Of a stretch of DNA of 27,965 bases, positions 17,900-26,026 are shown piece after piece. Both the position numbers and the translations under genes were made by a program. The DNA is taken from NCBI GenBank assembly GCA_013416795.1, contig RQSC01001285.1, positions 6,087 to 34,051 on the forward strand, read 5' to 3'. Source of the DNA: Prasinococcaceae sp. CCMP 1430 (taxonomy: Eukaryota; Prasinodermophyta; Palmophyllophyceae; Prasinococcales; Prasinococcaceae). Each line of letters starts with the position of its first letter. The first letter of the stretch is position 1. The notes under the pieces are model-generated. The model was not told the DNA's origin, made no database searches, and saw nothing but the letters and a program-made list of their open reading frames with translations.

Positions 17900-18904
17900 C
17901 GTCGCGGTGGCACCCGCTGCCCGGCGCGACGCCTTGGCAGCCCTCGAGGGCGCCCACTGCGCCTCACACCGCCGGGCCCTTCGACCCCCACCCCCACCCC
18001 CTCAGTCCTCCAACACGCACGCCCACACCTCCCTCGCCTCGCCGGCGCTTCGGAGCGCGCGACGCTGCGCTGGGCGGCGCCTTCGGCGGCGCGGGCGCCC
18101 GGCGCTCGAGCCCCGCCCGGCCCGCGCGCCGCCGCACGCGCGCCCCCGAGTTGCGACCGAGGCCCGTTCCCTCCCGTTCCCCGCAGCAGAGTGGCGACGG
18201 CGGCGCGCTCATTCTCATGGATGCAGGTCACCACCGCGGTGACCGTTGAAACATGAAAGAAAATGCGCTGTCGTGTATATATACGTGCGTTGGATTGACG
18301 ATCGATCGACGCCGGGTGAGTCGCCCGTGGTGTCGTAAAACGTCTGTTTGAGTTGTAAATATATCGATTCCGGTGAAAATTGGTGTCGCACGAGCGGGCT
18401 CGCGCCCGGAAAAAAAAACGGGCCGATTTCATTTCGCGCGTCCGCGCGCGCTCGTCCGCTCCGCGCGCGGGCCGTTTCGCCTTCCGAACGCACCGTTTCT
18501 TCCGCCGGCCCGCCTCGCGGGGAAAATTTCGGAGCGAGGGACTGCCGCAGCGAGAAAAGGCAACCAGCGAAATGAAGGCGGGCGGAGCGGCCGCGCGGCG
18601 GGCGTTGTTAGCTGCGGCGGCGCGCCTGCGTTCTGACCTGGGACCGGCAGCGCCGCGCGGCGGTGGGCGTACGAACGCGCGGCGCAGCGGGGGCGCGCGC
18701 AGAGACGAGGGGCGGAGAGAGGGGCCACAGCGTGGGCGGGGTGCGCGCGCAAGCGAGCGGCCTTGCCCGCGCGTGCAAGCCCGCCTCGCCTCGCTCCGGC
18801 CCCCGCCGCGCCCACGTTTGGGGCAGTGGCAGTGCGGGCGGCGAGCAGCGTTGCACCGCGCAGGCGCGCTGGGCGCGCTGCCGGGGGACGACGGAGGAGC
18901 CGCC
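17900..18904. promoter_or_regulatory. divergent promoter region of the PH-like (-) and dynamin (+) genes
   Basis: About 1 kb separates the two start codons. The centre (18243-18400) is clearly AT-richer than its flanks and contains GTATATATAC at 18275-18284 inside CGTGTATATATACGTG, CGATCGATCG near 18300, and GTAAATATATCGATTCC near 18355. The TATA-like block is about 375 nt upstream of the PH-like start and 620 nt upstream of the dynamin start. The dynamin frame is open upstream of its ATG, but that part is Arg/Ala-rich and looks non-coding. Confidence 0.5.
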
Positions 18905-21289
18905 ATGGGGTCGTCCGGCGCGCAGCACCTCGGCGCGGCGCTCATCCCTGCTGTGAACCGGCTGCAGGACATTACTGCGTCGCTCGGCGTCGATGTCGGT
19001 GTCGACCTTCCGCAGGTCGCCGTCGTCGGCGGCCAGAGCAGCGGGAAGAGCAGCGTGCTCGAAGCGCTCGTGGGGCGCGCCTTCCTGCCCCGCGCGCCGG
19101 GCATCTGTACGCGCCGCCCGCTCGTGCTGCAGCTCGTGCGCGATACGAGCGCGCGGCAGGAGTGGGCCGAGTTCCTGCACCGCCCGGGCGAAAAGTTCAC
19201 AGACTTCTCTGCCGTGCGGGATGAGATTGTGGCGGAGACCGACAGGGAGGTCGGGGGTACCGACGTCAGCGACAAGCAGATCCGCCTGCGCGTGCATTCG
19301 CCGCACGTGCTCACCATGACGCTCGTCGACCTGCCTGGCGTCACCAAGGTGCCTGTCGGCAATCAGCCGGCGGACATTGAGTCCAAGTTGCGCGCGCTCA
19401 TCAATCGCTACATCAAGCACGAGACGTGCATCATTCTCGCGGTGACGCCAGCCAACCAAGACGTCGCCAACAGTGACGCGCTCCAGATTGCGCGGCAGGT
19501 GGACCCGCATGGAAATCGCACTCTCGGAGTGGTTACAAAGTGTGACCTCGTTGACCGCGGAGCAGAGTCCACGGTAGTAGAGGCCGTGAAGGGCGGGGTC
19601 GTGCCCCTCCGCCTCGGCTACGTCGCTGTGGTTAATCGCGGCCACAAGTCCGTCGAAAGTGACGCACCCGTGCGTGAGGCGCTCGCAGCCGAGGCCGAAT
19701 TCTTCAGGAGGGGCGACTTCGCGACGCTCAAGGCAATTAACGCGTCCGGGACGCCGGCGCTGGCCGCGCGCCTCAACTCCGTACTGGCGGAGCACATCGC
19801 TGCGGCGGTGCCCACGCTGCGGGAGCAGGCGAACAAGCGTCGCAATGCCACGCTGCACGAACTCGGAGCGCTGGGAGCACCACCCGCGCGGAACACCGCC
19901 GCAGAGGCAGGCTCGAGCCTGCTTGCTGCGCTCGGTGACTTTGCTGAGAGAGTGCTGGCGCATCTCGACGGCGATGCTACCGCCTCGGGCATGGACGCGG
20001 AAGTGGATGAGGACGAGGGAGACGAGCAGTTTGCGGGCGCCACGGAACTCTACGGCGGCGCGCGCGTAGCGCATCTTTTCGAGGAGGTCTTCCGTGGGAC
20101 GCTACGCAATGCCAACCTTGCGGCAGCACTGCCCGACTCTGTGGTGCGCTCAGCGCTCGCGAACTCACAGGGAACGCGCGCCCGTGCTGCGCTGGTCGCC
20201 GAGGCTCCCTTCGAGGCGCTCGCACGCAAGTGTATCAAGCGACTGCAGGAGCCGTGCCTGCAGTGCGCCCGCATGGTCCGCTCAGAGCTTGCCCGCATCG
20301 CCACGAGGTCAGCAGGGGCCGTGCTTGGTCGATTTCCAGCGCTCGAGGCGGCGGCGCTGGCTGAGGTAGAGGGCTTCCTTATGAGCAGCCTGATGCCGTG
20401 TGAGCAGCAGATCCGCACGCTGCTGGCTATGGAGTGCGGCTACATCAACACGCGCCACCCGAACTTCGTCGGCGCCGGCGTGGCAGCGGAGCTGGTGAGC
20501 GCGAAGGCCCGTCGTGACGCGGAGGACGCAGCAGCGGCGGCAGCGGCGGACGGCACGGCGGATGGGCCGTACGCAAAGCTCGTGAGCCATGCACTTTCAT
20601 CAGCATCGGCGGAGCGTCCTTCAGAGGGCCCGCTCGCGCTTTCCGACATGCCCAACACGCTGCACGCCGGCGAGGCAAGCACGGAGGCCGAGCGCATGGA
20701 GATCGAAGTGGTGCGTCGGATGCTCGAGAGCTATTACGACATCGTGGTGTGTACGCTCTGCGACCTCGTGCCCAAGGCCGCCATGCATTTCCTCGTCGAC
20801 AAGACGCGCCGCGAGCTGCGCCAGGTGCTCGTGTCGCGGCTGTACAAGGAGGAGTCGTTCGCCCACCTGCTGGCGGAGGACGAGGCCGTCGCGCAGCGGC
20901 GCAGGCAGCTGCGCGAGGAGTCGCGCGCTCTCACTGAGGCGCTCAGTGTGCTGGACAACCTGCCAAAGGAGCTTGCCGATGGGGGTTCAAAGCCGCACCC
21001 GTCGGCAGCGGCGCACGCTCACGCCGTGACTTCGAGGAAGAGCTCGCGCGGCGCGAGCAGCGGAAGCGCCAGCAAGCAGTCAGGCCAGCAAAGGCAGCAG
21101 CGCGAGCGCGAGCGCGAGCGCGATCGATCGGCCTCGTCACCTCCACAGGTGCGCCCCTCCAAGGGCGTCGCCGGCCCTCCCGTGCGCGCGCCGCTCGTGG
21201 ACAACCGGCAGCAGCGCGTGGCGCTCGAGGCCGCGACGCCCCCGAGCGCGTCCAAGCGGCGCGGGCTCTTGGGCACCATGGGCTTCTAG
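18905..21289 (+). CDS. dynamin-related protein, Drp1/Dnm1/DRP3 type
   Basis: This intronless frame of 794 residues encodes a large GTPase that would assemble around membranes to divide mitochondria, peroxisomes or, in algae, sometimes plastids. The GTPase domain is complete: GGQSSGKSS (42-50), Thr69 of switch I in GICTRRPL, DLPGVTK (142-148) and TKCDLVD (211-217). The stalk contains YINTRHPNFVG (513-523), the form found in Drp1 and Dnm1. A low-complexity variable insert (530-595) and the GTPase effector domain (about 596-685, ERMEIEVVRRMLESYYDIVV) follow. There is no PH domain. An odd feature is a ~105-residue Ser/Arg/Gln-rich basic tail after the effector domain (RERERERDR, ending GLLGTMGF), since Drp1-type proteins normally stop there. 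I chose the ATG at 18905 because sequence upstream in frame has no family similarity. It begins MGSSGAQHLG. Confidence 0.95.
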   Translation: MGSSGAQHLGAALIPAVNRLQDITASLGVDVGVDLPQVAVVGGQSSGKSSVLEALVGRAFLPRAPGICTRRPLVLQLVRDTSARQEWAEFLHRPGEKFTDFSAVRDEIVAETDREVGGTDVSDKQIRLRVHSPHVLTMTLVDLPGVTKVPVGNQPADIESKLRALINRYIKHETCIILAVTPANQDVANSDALQIARQVDPHGNRTLGVVTKCDLVDRGAESTVVEAVKGGVVPLRLGYVAVVNRGHKSVESDAPVREALAAEAEFFRRGDFATLKAINASGTPALAARLNSVLAEHIAAAVPTLREQANKRRNATLHELGALGAPPARNTAAEAGSSLLAALGDFAERVLAHLDGDATASGMDAEVDEDEGDEQFAGATELYGGARVAHLFEEVFRGTLRNANLAAALPDSVVRSALANSQGTRARAALVAEAPFEALARKCIKRLQEPCLQCARMVRSELARIATRSAGAVLGRFPALEAAALAEVEGFLMSSLMPCEQQIRTLLAMECGYINTRHPNFVGAGVAAELVSAKARRDAEDAAAAAAADGTADGPYAKLVSHALSSASAERPSEGPLALSDMPNTLHAGEASTEAERMEIEVVRRMLESYYDIVVCTLCDLVPKAAMHFLVDKTRRELRQVLVSRLYKEESFAHLLAEDEAVAQRRRQLREESRALTEALSVLDNLPKELADGGSKPHPSAAAHAHAVTSRKSSRGASSGSASKQSGQQRQQRERERERDRSASSPPQVRPSKGVAGPPVRAPLVDNRQQRVALEAATPPSASKRRGLLGTMGF

Positions 21290-21686
21290 AGAGAGAGAGA
21301 TGGAGAGAGGTCGCGCTGCCAGCCCATCCCCGCGCACCCAAGCTCTAGCACCACACCAGCCTGCCAGGCACTGTATAACCATAACGATTTGTCAAGTCCA
21401 TTTGGTCCCTCGCGCGCAGTTGCAGTTGCCACGATGGTACAGTACACGTCAGTCAGTACTAGTACTGTACCTATGGTAAACCCTACCCTAATACTCGCTT
21501 GCGCGCGGGCGCGGTTGCGCAGCAGCCCGCCCAGTTCAAATCGGCAGCAGCTCGAAACCCCATGCAAACGAGCTCCATCTCGCGCGCCGCGCTGCGGCGC
21601 CCCTCGCCGAGGCGGGCCACACCACGCGTGTGGGGGGGGAAGGGTGGTGGTGTGTGTGGGGGGGAGCTCGGCGCCCGGCGGGGGGC
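21290..21686. promoter_or_regulatory. dynamin 3' flank and promoter of the Hook-like gene
   Basis: The 397-nt interval starts with a GA repeat just after the dynamin stop. It then holds a nested palindrome at 21436-21471 (GGTACAGTAC and GTACTGTACC as 10-nt arms, with AGTACTAGTACT at 21455-21466), followed by AAACCCTACCCTAATACT from 21478. The palindrome ends 215 nt upstream of the next start codon. A GT-rich stretch (GTGTGTGTGGGGGGG) precedes that start. Confidence 0.6.
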
Positions 21687-23660
21687 ATGGAGGCACTGCT
21701 CGCCGCACTTGAGCGCGGCGACGCCGAGGGCGCGGCGGGTGCCTTGTGCGGGGCGGTGGCTGCGCGGGGGCGGGACACGCCCGCGGACGCGGCTTCGCGC
21801 CTCGCAGCGCTCGGCGCGCACGCAGCCGTGCGCGGAGGTGCGCTGGGCGCGGCACTGCACGCGGCGTGCCACTCGCGCGAGTGCGGCCGCGCCGTCGCAG
21901 TCGCGCTGGGTGAGCTGGAGCGGGACGAGGCCAGCGCCGCGCAAGACGCGGTGCAGCGCTATGAGGAGCTGCTCGAGATGGACGAGCACGGAGCAGAGTT
22001 GCCGCATGGCGACGTGGGTGGGGCCGCGCCATGTGCGCCTGCGGCCTCAGAGGCGTTGCTGGCAGCCGTGGCGGCAAGCGCAGCTGCTGCAGCCGATCAT
22101 GCGTCCGCGCTCGAGGAGGGCGCCGCGCTGAAGGCACGAAACACGCAGCTCGCGGCTCAGCGCGACCGGCTCAGCCGCGCGCTTGCGGGGGCGCAGGCGG
22201 CCGTCGCGAGATTGGAGCCGACGGCGGCCAACGCCACAGCGGCCGCCGAGCGGGCCAAAGAGGCCGAGAGCGCGCGACTTGCCGAGGAGGCCGCCGCTGC
22301 TACGCTCCGCGCAGAACTCGCCGATATGGCGAGCTCTCTGGCTGCTGCTCGCGCGGATGGCGCCGAGGCGGAGGCGCGCGCAGAGGCCGCCGTGGCGAAC
22401 TACCGGGAGAGTGCAGCGCGGGCTGAGGCCCTGCAAAGCGATGTGGCGAGCGCGTCTGCTGCAGAGTCGGTGTCCTCCAGCCGCGCAGTCGAGGCCGATC
22501 TGGCGGCTGAGGCCGCCGTCGCGCGCGCGGCGGAGCTTGAAGCCGAGCTGATCGCTGCGCGCGCGGATAGCGAGCAACAAGCGGGGGCAGCGTCCGCTGC
22601 TCGGGCTGAGGCGACTGCAGCCAACGCTGCGCTTCTGCGGGCCGAAGCGTCGCGCCTCGAGCTTGAGAAGCGCCTTCGAGAGAGCATCAGTGCCGCCGCG
22701 CGTGGGATCAGCCCGACAGGTGGAGTGGCAGGCCAGGTGCGTGACTGGCAGGGCGACGATGTCGGCCCGGGCGGGGCGAGCGACGGGGAATCGGACGCCG
22801 TGAAGGAGCTGCGCGCGGAGCTCTCTCGAGTTGAGGCTGAGCTTGCGACTGTCCGCGCCGCGCTCGCTGCCGCGGACGCAGAGAAGCGTGACCTCGTGGC
22901 GGTGCGCGCCGCCTCAGTCAAGGAGGGGGAAATGAGGGCAGAGGCATTCGAGCGCGCTGCCGCAGCTGAGGCTGCAGCGAAAGCACTCGCAGACGAAGTG
23001 GCAACTGTGAGCGAGCTGCGGTGTGAGGTTGAGCGCCTACGCGTGACCAACGCCGAGCTGCGCGAAAAAGCCGCCGCGATTGCTGAGAATGCAATTGCGC
23101 ACGAATCTGAGGCCGCTGCGGCCACGCGCACGAGTGGGGACGCACAAGCCGACCTTGAGCGCGCAAGGGCGGAAAACGCTCGGTTGGAGGCTCTTCTCGC
23201 GGAAGCCAAGGCCGGGCTTGCCGAATCGAACGCCAGCGTTCACGAGCTACAGACTAAAGTCGACCGCATGCGCGACGAGGGGAAGGCAAATATCGCGCGC
23301 ATCGAAGAGATGACAAAGCAGGTCTCTGATGCGCATGACCGCGACGTCGCTACCGCCGCGAAGAACCATGAAGAGCGCATCCTGACCATGTCTTCCGAGC
23401 TGGAGGCCAAGACCGCGGCGCTGGCTGAGTCCGAGGCGCGACGCAGAGACCTCTCAGAAAGAATGGCGATCGAGCAGCGTCTCATGGTGAGCGCTTGGTA
23501 CGAGGTCAATCTTGAGCTTCAGCGGGCGCACGCAGAAGCGGAGCTTGGGCTGCGCGATGGCGTCGCAAACGGACAGCAGGTGCCACACACGCCGGTGTCG
23601 AAGCTGGCGCTGCTTCGCGGCAAGGCCGCTGGCGATGGCACCAGGGCGACGAAAGCATGA
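21687..23660 (+). CDS. long coiled-coil protein with Hook-like C-terminal SAWY motif
   Basis: This intronless 657-residue protein starts at ATG 21687. The first ~130 residues are helical and Ala-rich (ALLAALERGDAEGAAGALC, RYEELLEMDEHGAELP). From about 145 to 600 it is a nearly unbroken coiled coil of Ala/Glu/Arg heptads with one Gly/Asp-rich break (about 345-370). The C-terminus, ERMAIEQRLMVSAWYEVNLELQR (SAWY at 602-605), resembles the conserved SAWYNMG segment at the end of Hook family proteins, which link cargo to dynein and microtubules. The usual N-terminal calponin-like Hook domain is not evident, so this is an inference from the C-terminus alone. Alternatives are a golgin-like tether or a basal-body coiled coil. 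The gene is convergent with the transporter, 111 nt apart. Confidence 0.75.
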   Translation: MEALLAALERGDAEGAAGALCGAVAARGRDTPADAASRLAALGAHAAVRGGALGAALHAACHSRECGRAVAVALGELERDEASAAQDAVQRYEELLEMDEHGAELPHGDVGGAAPCAPAASEALLAAVAASAAAAADHASALEEGAALKARNTQLAAQRDRLSRALAGAQAAVARLEPTAANATAAAERAKEAESARLAEEAAAATLRAELADMASSLAAARADGAEAEARAEAAVANYRESAARAEALQSDVASASAAESVSSSRAVEADLAAEAAVARAAELEAELIAARADSEQQAGAASAARAEATAANAALLRAEASRLELEKRLRESISAAARGISPTGGVAGQVRDWQGDDVGPGGASDGESDAVKELRAELSRVEAELATVRAALAAADAEKRDLVAVRAASVKEGEMRAEAFERAAAAEAAAKALADEVATVSELRCEVERLRVTNAELREKAAAIAENAIAHESEAAAATRTSGDAQADLERARAENARLEALLAEAKAGLAESNASVHELQTKVDRMRDEGKANIARIEEMTKQVSDAHDRDVATAAKNHEERILTMSSELEAKTAALAESEARRRDLSERMAIEQRLMVSAWYEVNLELQRAHAEAELGLRDGVANGQQVPHTPVSKLALLRGKAAGDGTRATKA

Positions 23661-23771
23661 ATCGCAACGACAAAGCAAGCGAATGTACACTACTTTACAT
23701 CAGAATGAATATGATACATTGGGCGCACCTTCAGGCGCGACTTGCAAGCGCGTTGCAAAGCTGCAGAAGAC

Positions 23772-25628
23772 CTAAGAGCTTAGGAGCGCCGCATCCTCGA
23801 TGTCGATACCATCAGCATCGATGGCAGCATCGTCACTCGCAAGGGTGCCATCACCGCGAAGCTGCATGATCTCGATGCCGCCATCGCTTGGTCCAGCGCC
23901 GTCGCCCGAGGCCTCATTCATTTTGTCTCGGTGGATTTGCGCTCTCGCGCCGTTCTTGAAGATAGCCTGGACCTCTTCGAGGGTTCGGCCGCGCGTCTCA
24001 GGTAGCAGCAGGTACACGAACATCCCTCCTCCAGCGGCGATGATCGCAAAGACCAGAAAGCCACCGGCACCCGGCACACTCATTATCTCGAGGAACACAG
24101 CGTCAGTGAGGGCACCAAAAAGGAACAGGCCCGCAGTGCTGACCGCCTGAGCCGACGCCTTTATACGCATAGAGAATACCTCGCTCACGATGACCCAGAA
24201 GCCGCCCGCCCACGACGCTGCGAACGCGAACATGAAGGCGCACATGCTGGCCACGGTCCACGGGGCGGAGAGGGAACGCACGGCGACGAAGAGGCCCACC
24301 ATCGACAGCGCTATCAGCGCTGCGCCAGCGATGAAGAGCGGCCGCCTGCCCAGCCTGTCAATCGCAAAAGCACCGAAGGCCACGCCGATGCCCTTGGAGA
24401 GCATCACGACAATGCTCAACACAATCTTGAGCTGGTCCGATTCGACGCCTGCATCTTCGAGCACCTTGCTCGAGTAGTTGATTATTGACGTGCTGGCCAC
24501 CGCCTGGTTGAAAAAGGCAAGTCCTATGGCGAGCCAGAATGGGTAGCGCTCCTCGCCCGTAGCGAGCTCTGCCATGGACGACACCACTGTCTTCAGCGAG
24601 CGTGGGAACGAGCCGTAGGGCGTTGGCGCGCTCAGGAGATGCCGGCGGGCGTCCCAACCGACCTGGTCGCTGCGCCCGTCTGAAGAGCTCTCCGAGGTGA
24701 GCCTGACGCGCTCCATGCGCCCGGGCGAGGCGCCCTGGTCATTCGTTTCGTGAGCGTCGATGCCCCCACTCTCGCCTCCCTGCGAGCGTCGCGGCGGACC
24801 GCGATCCTTGTTCCGCAACTCCTCCTCTTCAGCATTCACCCTCTCGACACTGGTCCACAGCTCCATGAGCTCGTAGTTGACTGCGTCCGATGCGCTCATG
24901 TCCTCGCTCACATCCTCTGCGGTACCTCCGCGAAGCCTGTTAATGGCGGCAAGTGCTGCACCCATGTCACCCTTCATGATGAGCCAGCGCGCGCTCTCCG
25001 GCACGAGGACCTGTGCCGCCGGCAGCGCAAGCGCCGGAATGGCGGCCGCGCCCACCATGATGCGCCAGCGCCACGCGTCTTTGATCGTCTCGCCCGTGTC
25101 TTCCTCCGAGGTGCCCCCCGCACTCGCTGCCAAGTCCACCAGCATGCTTGCTACAGAGCCGACGGTGAGCATTACCTCATAGATGGACACAATCGCGCCG
25201 CGGTGAGCGGCGGGAGCGACCTCTGCCAGGTAAGTCGGCACCACGACGGCGCTCATGCCTACCCCGACGCCGCTCAAGAGCCTCCCAAGCGTGAGCAGCC
25301 AGACGTTCGGCGAGAAAGCCATCAGCACCGGGCCAAGAATATATGGCACGGCGCTAAGCGATATAGCCGGTCGCCTGCCGTGCGAGAGCATGAGTGCCGC
25401 ACCGATGAACGCGCCGGCGAACGCACCCAGTTTCGCTCCCGCGACTATGAGCTCCTCCTCAACCTCGGACGCGCCCAGGTCGAAGACAATGAGCTCGAGC
25501 GCCCCAGATATTAGGCCCAAATCATAGCCAAACAGGAAGCCTCCCAGCGCGGACACCGCGACGATGCGCGCCAGCATCATGTGCGCCCGTGAGAGGCCGC
25601 GGAGGCAGCAGCAGCACGGTACACCCAT
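23772..25628 (-). CDS. MFS sugar-porter-type transporter
   Basis: This single exon encodes 618 residues with twelve predicted membrane helices in two sixes, a proton-coupled or facilitative sugar or polyol porter of the plasma membrane or an organelle. Sugar-porter signatures are GFLFGYDLGLISGAL (helix 1), GRLLSGVGVGM and PTYLAEVAPAAHRG (about 131-144), PESARWL (210-216), DRLGRRP (424-430) and PETRGRTLEEV (543-553). Unusual features are: helix 7 reads FFNQAVASTSIINYSS where sugar porters normally have QQLSGINxxxYYS, so the main sugar-contact glutamines are altered; the central cytoplasmic loop is enlarged by a charged Ser/Asp/Glu-rich insert (about 238-345); and the N-terminus is MGVPCCCC, a candidate acylation cluster. 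ATG 25628 is the first in frame, as the farther upstream frame lacks ATG. Substrate cannot be named. Confidence 0.9.
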   Translation of the reverse strand: MGVPCCCCLRGLSRAHMMLARIVAVSALGGFLFGYDLGLISGALELIVFDLGASEVEEELIVAGAKLGAFAGAFIGAALMLSHGRRPAISLSAVPYILGPVLMAFSPNVWLLTLGRLLSGVGVGMSAVVVPTYLAEVAPAAHRGAIVSIYEVMLTVGSVASMLVDLAASAGGTSEEDTGETIKDAWRWRIMVGAAAIPALALPAAQVLVPESARWLIMKGDMGAALAAINRLRGGTAEDVSEDMSASDAVNYELMELWTSVERVNAEEEELRNKDRGPPRRSQGGESGGIDAHETNDQGASPGRMERVRLTSESSSDGRSDQVGWDARRHLLSAPTPYGSFPRSLKTVVSSMAELATGEERYPFWLAIGLAFFNQAVASTSIINYSSKVLEDAGVESDQLKIVLSIVVMLSKGIGVAFGAFAIDRLGRRPLFIAGAALIALSMVGLFVAVRSLSAPWTVASMCAFMFAFAASWAGGFWVIVSEVFSMRIKASAQAVSTAGLFLFGALTDAVFLEIMSVPGAGGFLVFAIIAAGGGMFVYLLLPETRGRTLEEVQAIFKNGARAQIHRDKMNEASGDGAGPSDGGIEIMQLRGDGTLASDDAAIDADGIDIEDAALLSS

Positions 25629-26026
25629 CGCCGGCCGCGGCACTCGGCCACTCGCGAGACCGGCGCGTGCGAGCAGCGGCGGCGGCAGCGGCCACCACCG
25701 CCACCGCGACCGCAGCCGCTCGCAAGGCCCCTTCCCCTCAGCTCCCAAGCCCCCAGCACACCCTTGCAAACGAAAAGACGCACACTAGCGCCCCTTCCCC
25801 GCCCTCGCACCAGCCCCAACACCCCTACCGCGCCAGCAACGGCCACGTGCGCGCCGAGCGCACGCACTGGCGCGCACCGTGCGCCTCACTCGAGAATCCG
25901 GCTCCAGCACGAGATCAAGCTTTTTTCGAAAGGACGCTAACCCTACTGTGGTACTAAACCCTAATACTTGAAAAGGGTTTACCGCCCATCACGGTCCTAC
26001 AGCTGAGCGCTCCGCGCGCGGGCTCT
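25629..26026. promoter_or_regulatory. transporter promoter and IMP dehydrogenase 3' flank
   Basis: In this 398-nt interval both neighbours are on the minus strand. It holds AACCCTA at 25939-25945 and a stem of perfect 8-nt arms TAAACCCT (25955-25962) and AGGGTTTA (25974-25981) with an 11-nt spacer. The motif lies about 330 nt upstream of the transporter start and 46 nt past the IMP dehydrogenase stop. It could therefore act as a promoter element for one gene or a 3'-end signal for the other. Confidence 0.5.

Noticed and set aside
21095-21130. GAGCGC repeat in the dynamin gene as a microsatellite
   Set aside because: It lies in frame and encodes the RERERERDR track of the dynamin tail, so I describe it as part of the protein.
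21530-21545. AGTTCAAATCG resembling a tRNA B box (GGTTCRANNCC)
   Set aside because: No A box at the right distance and no acceptor stem or cloverleaf could be formed, so I do not call a tRNA.
22400-23209. 269-codon minus-strand frame opposite the coiled-coil gene
   Set aside because: It is a Ser/Ala/Arg product generated antisense to Ala/Glu heptads.
25937-25981. Possible internal telomere repeat
   Set aside because: The CCCTA units are isolated and not in tandem, and housekeeping genes lie on both sides. A promoter-type telo-box is more likely than a chromosome end or fusion.
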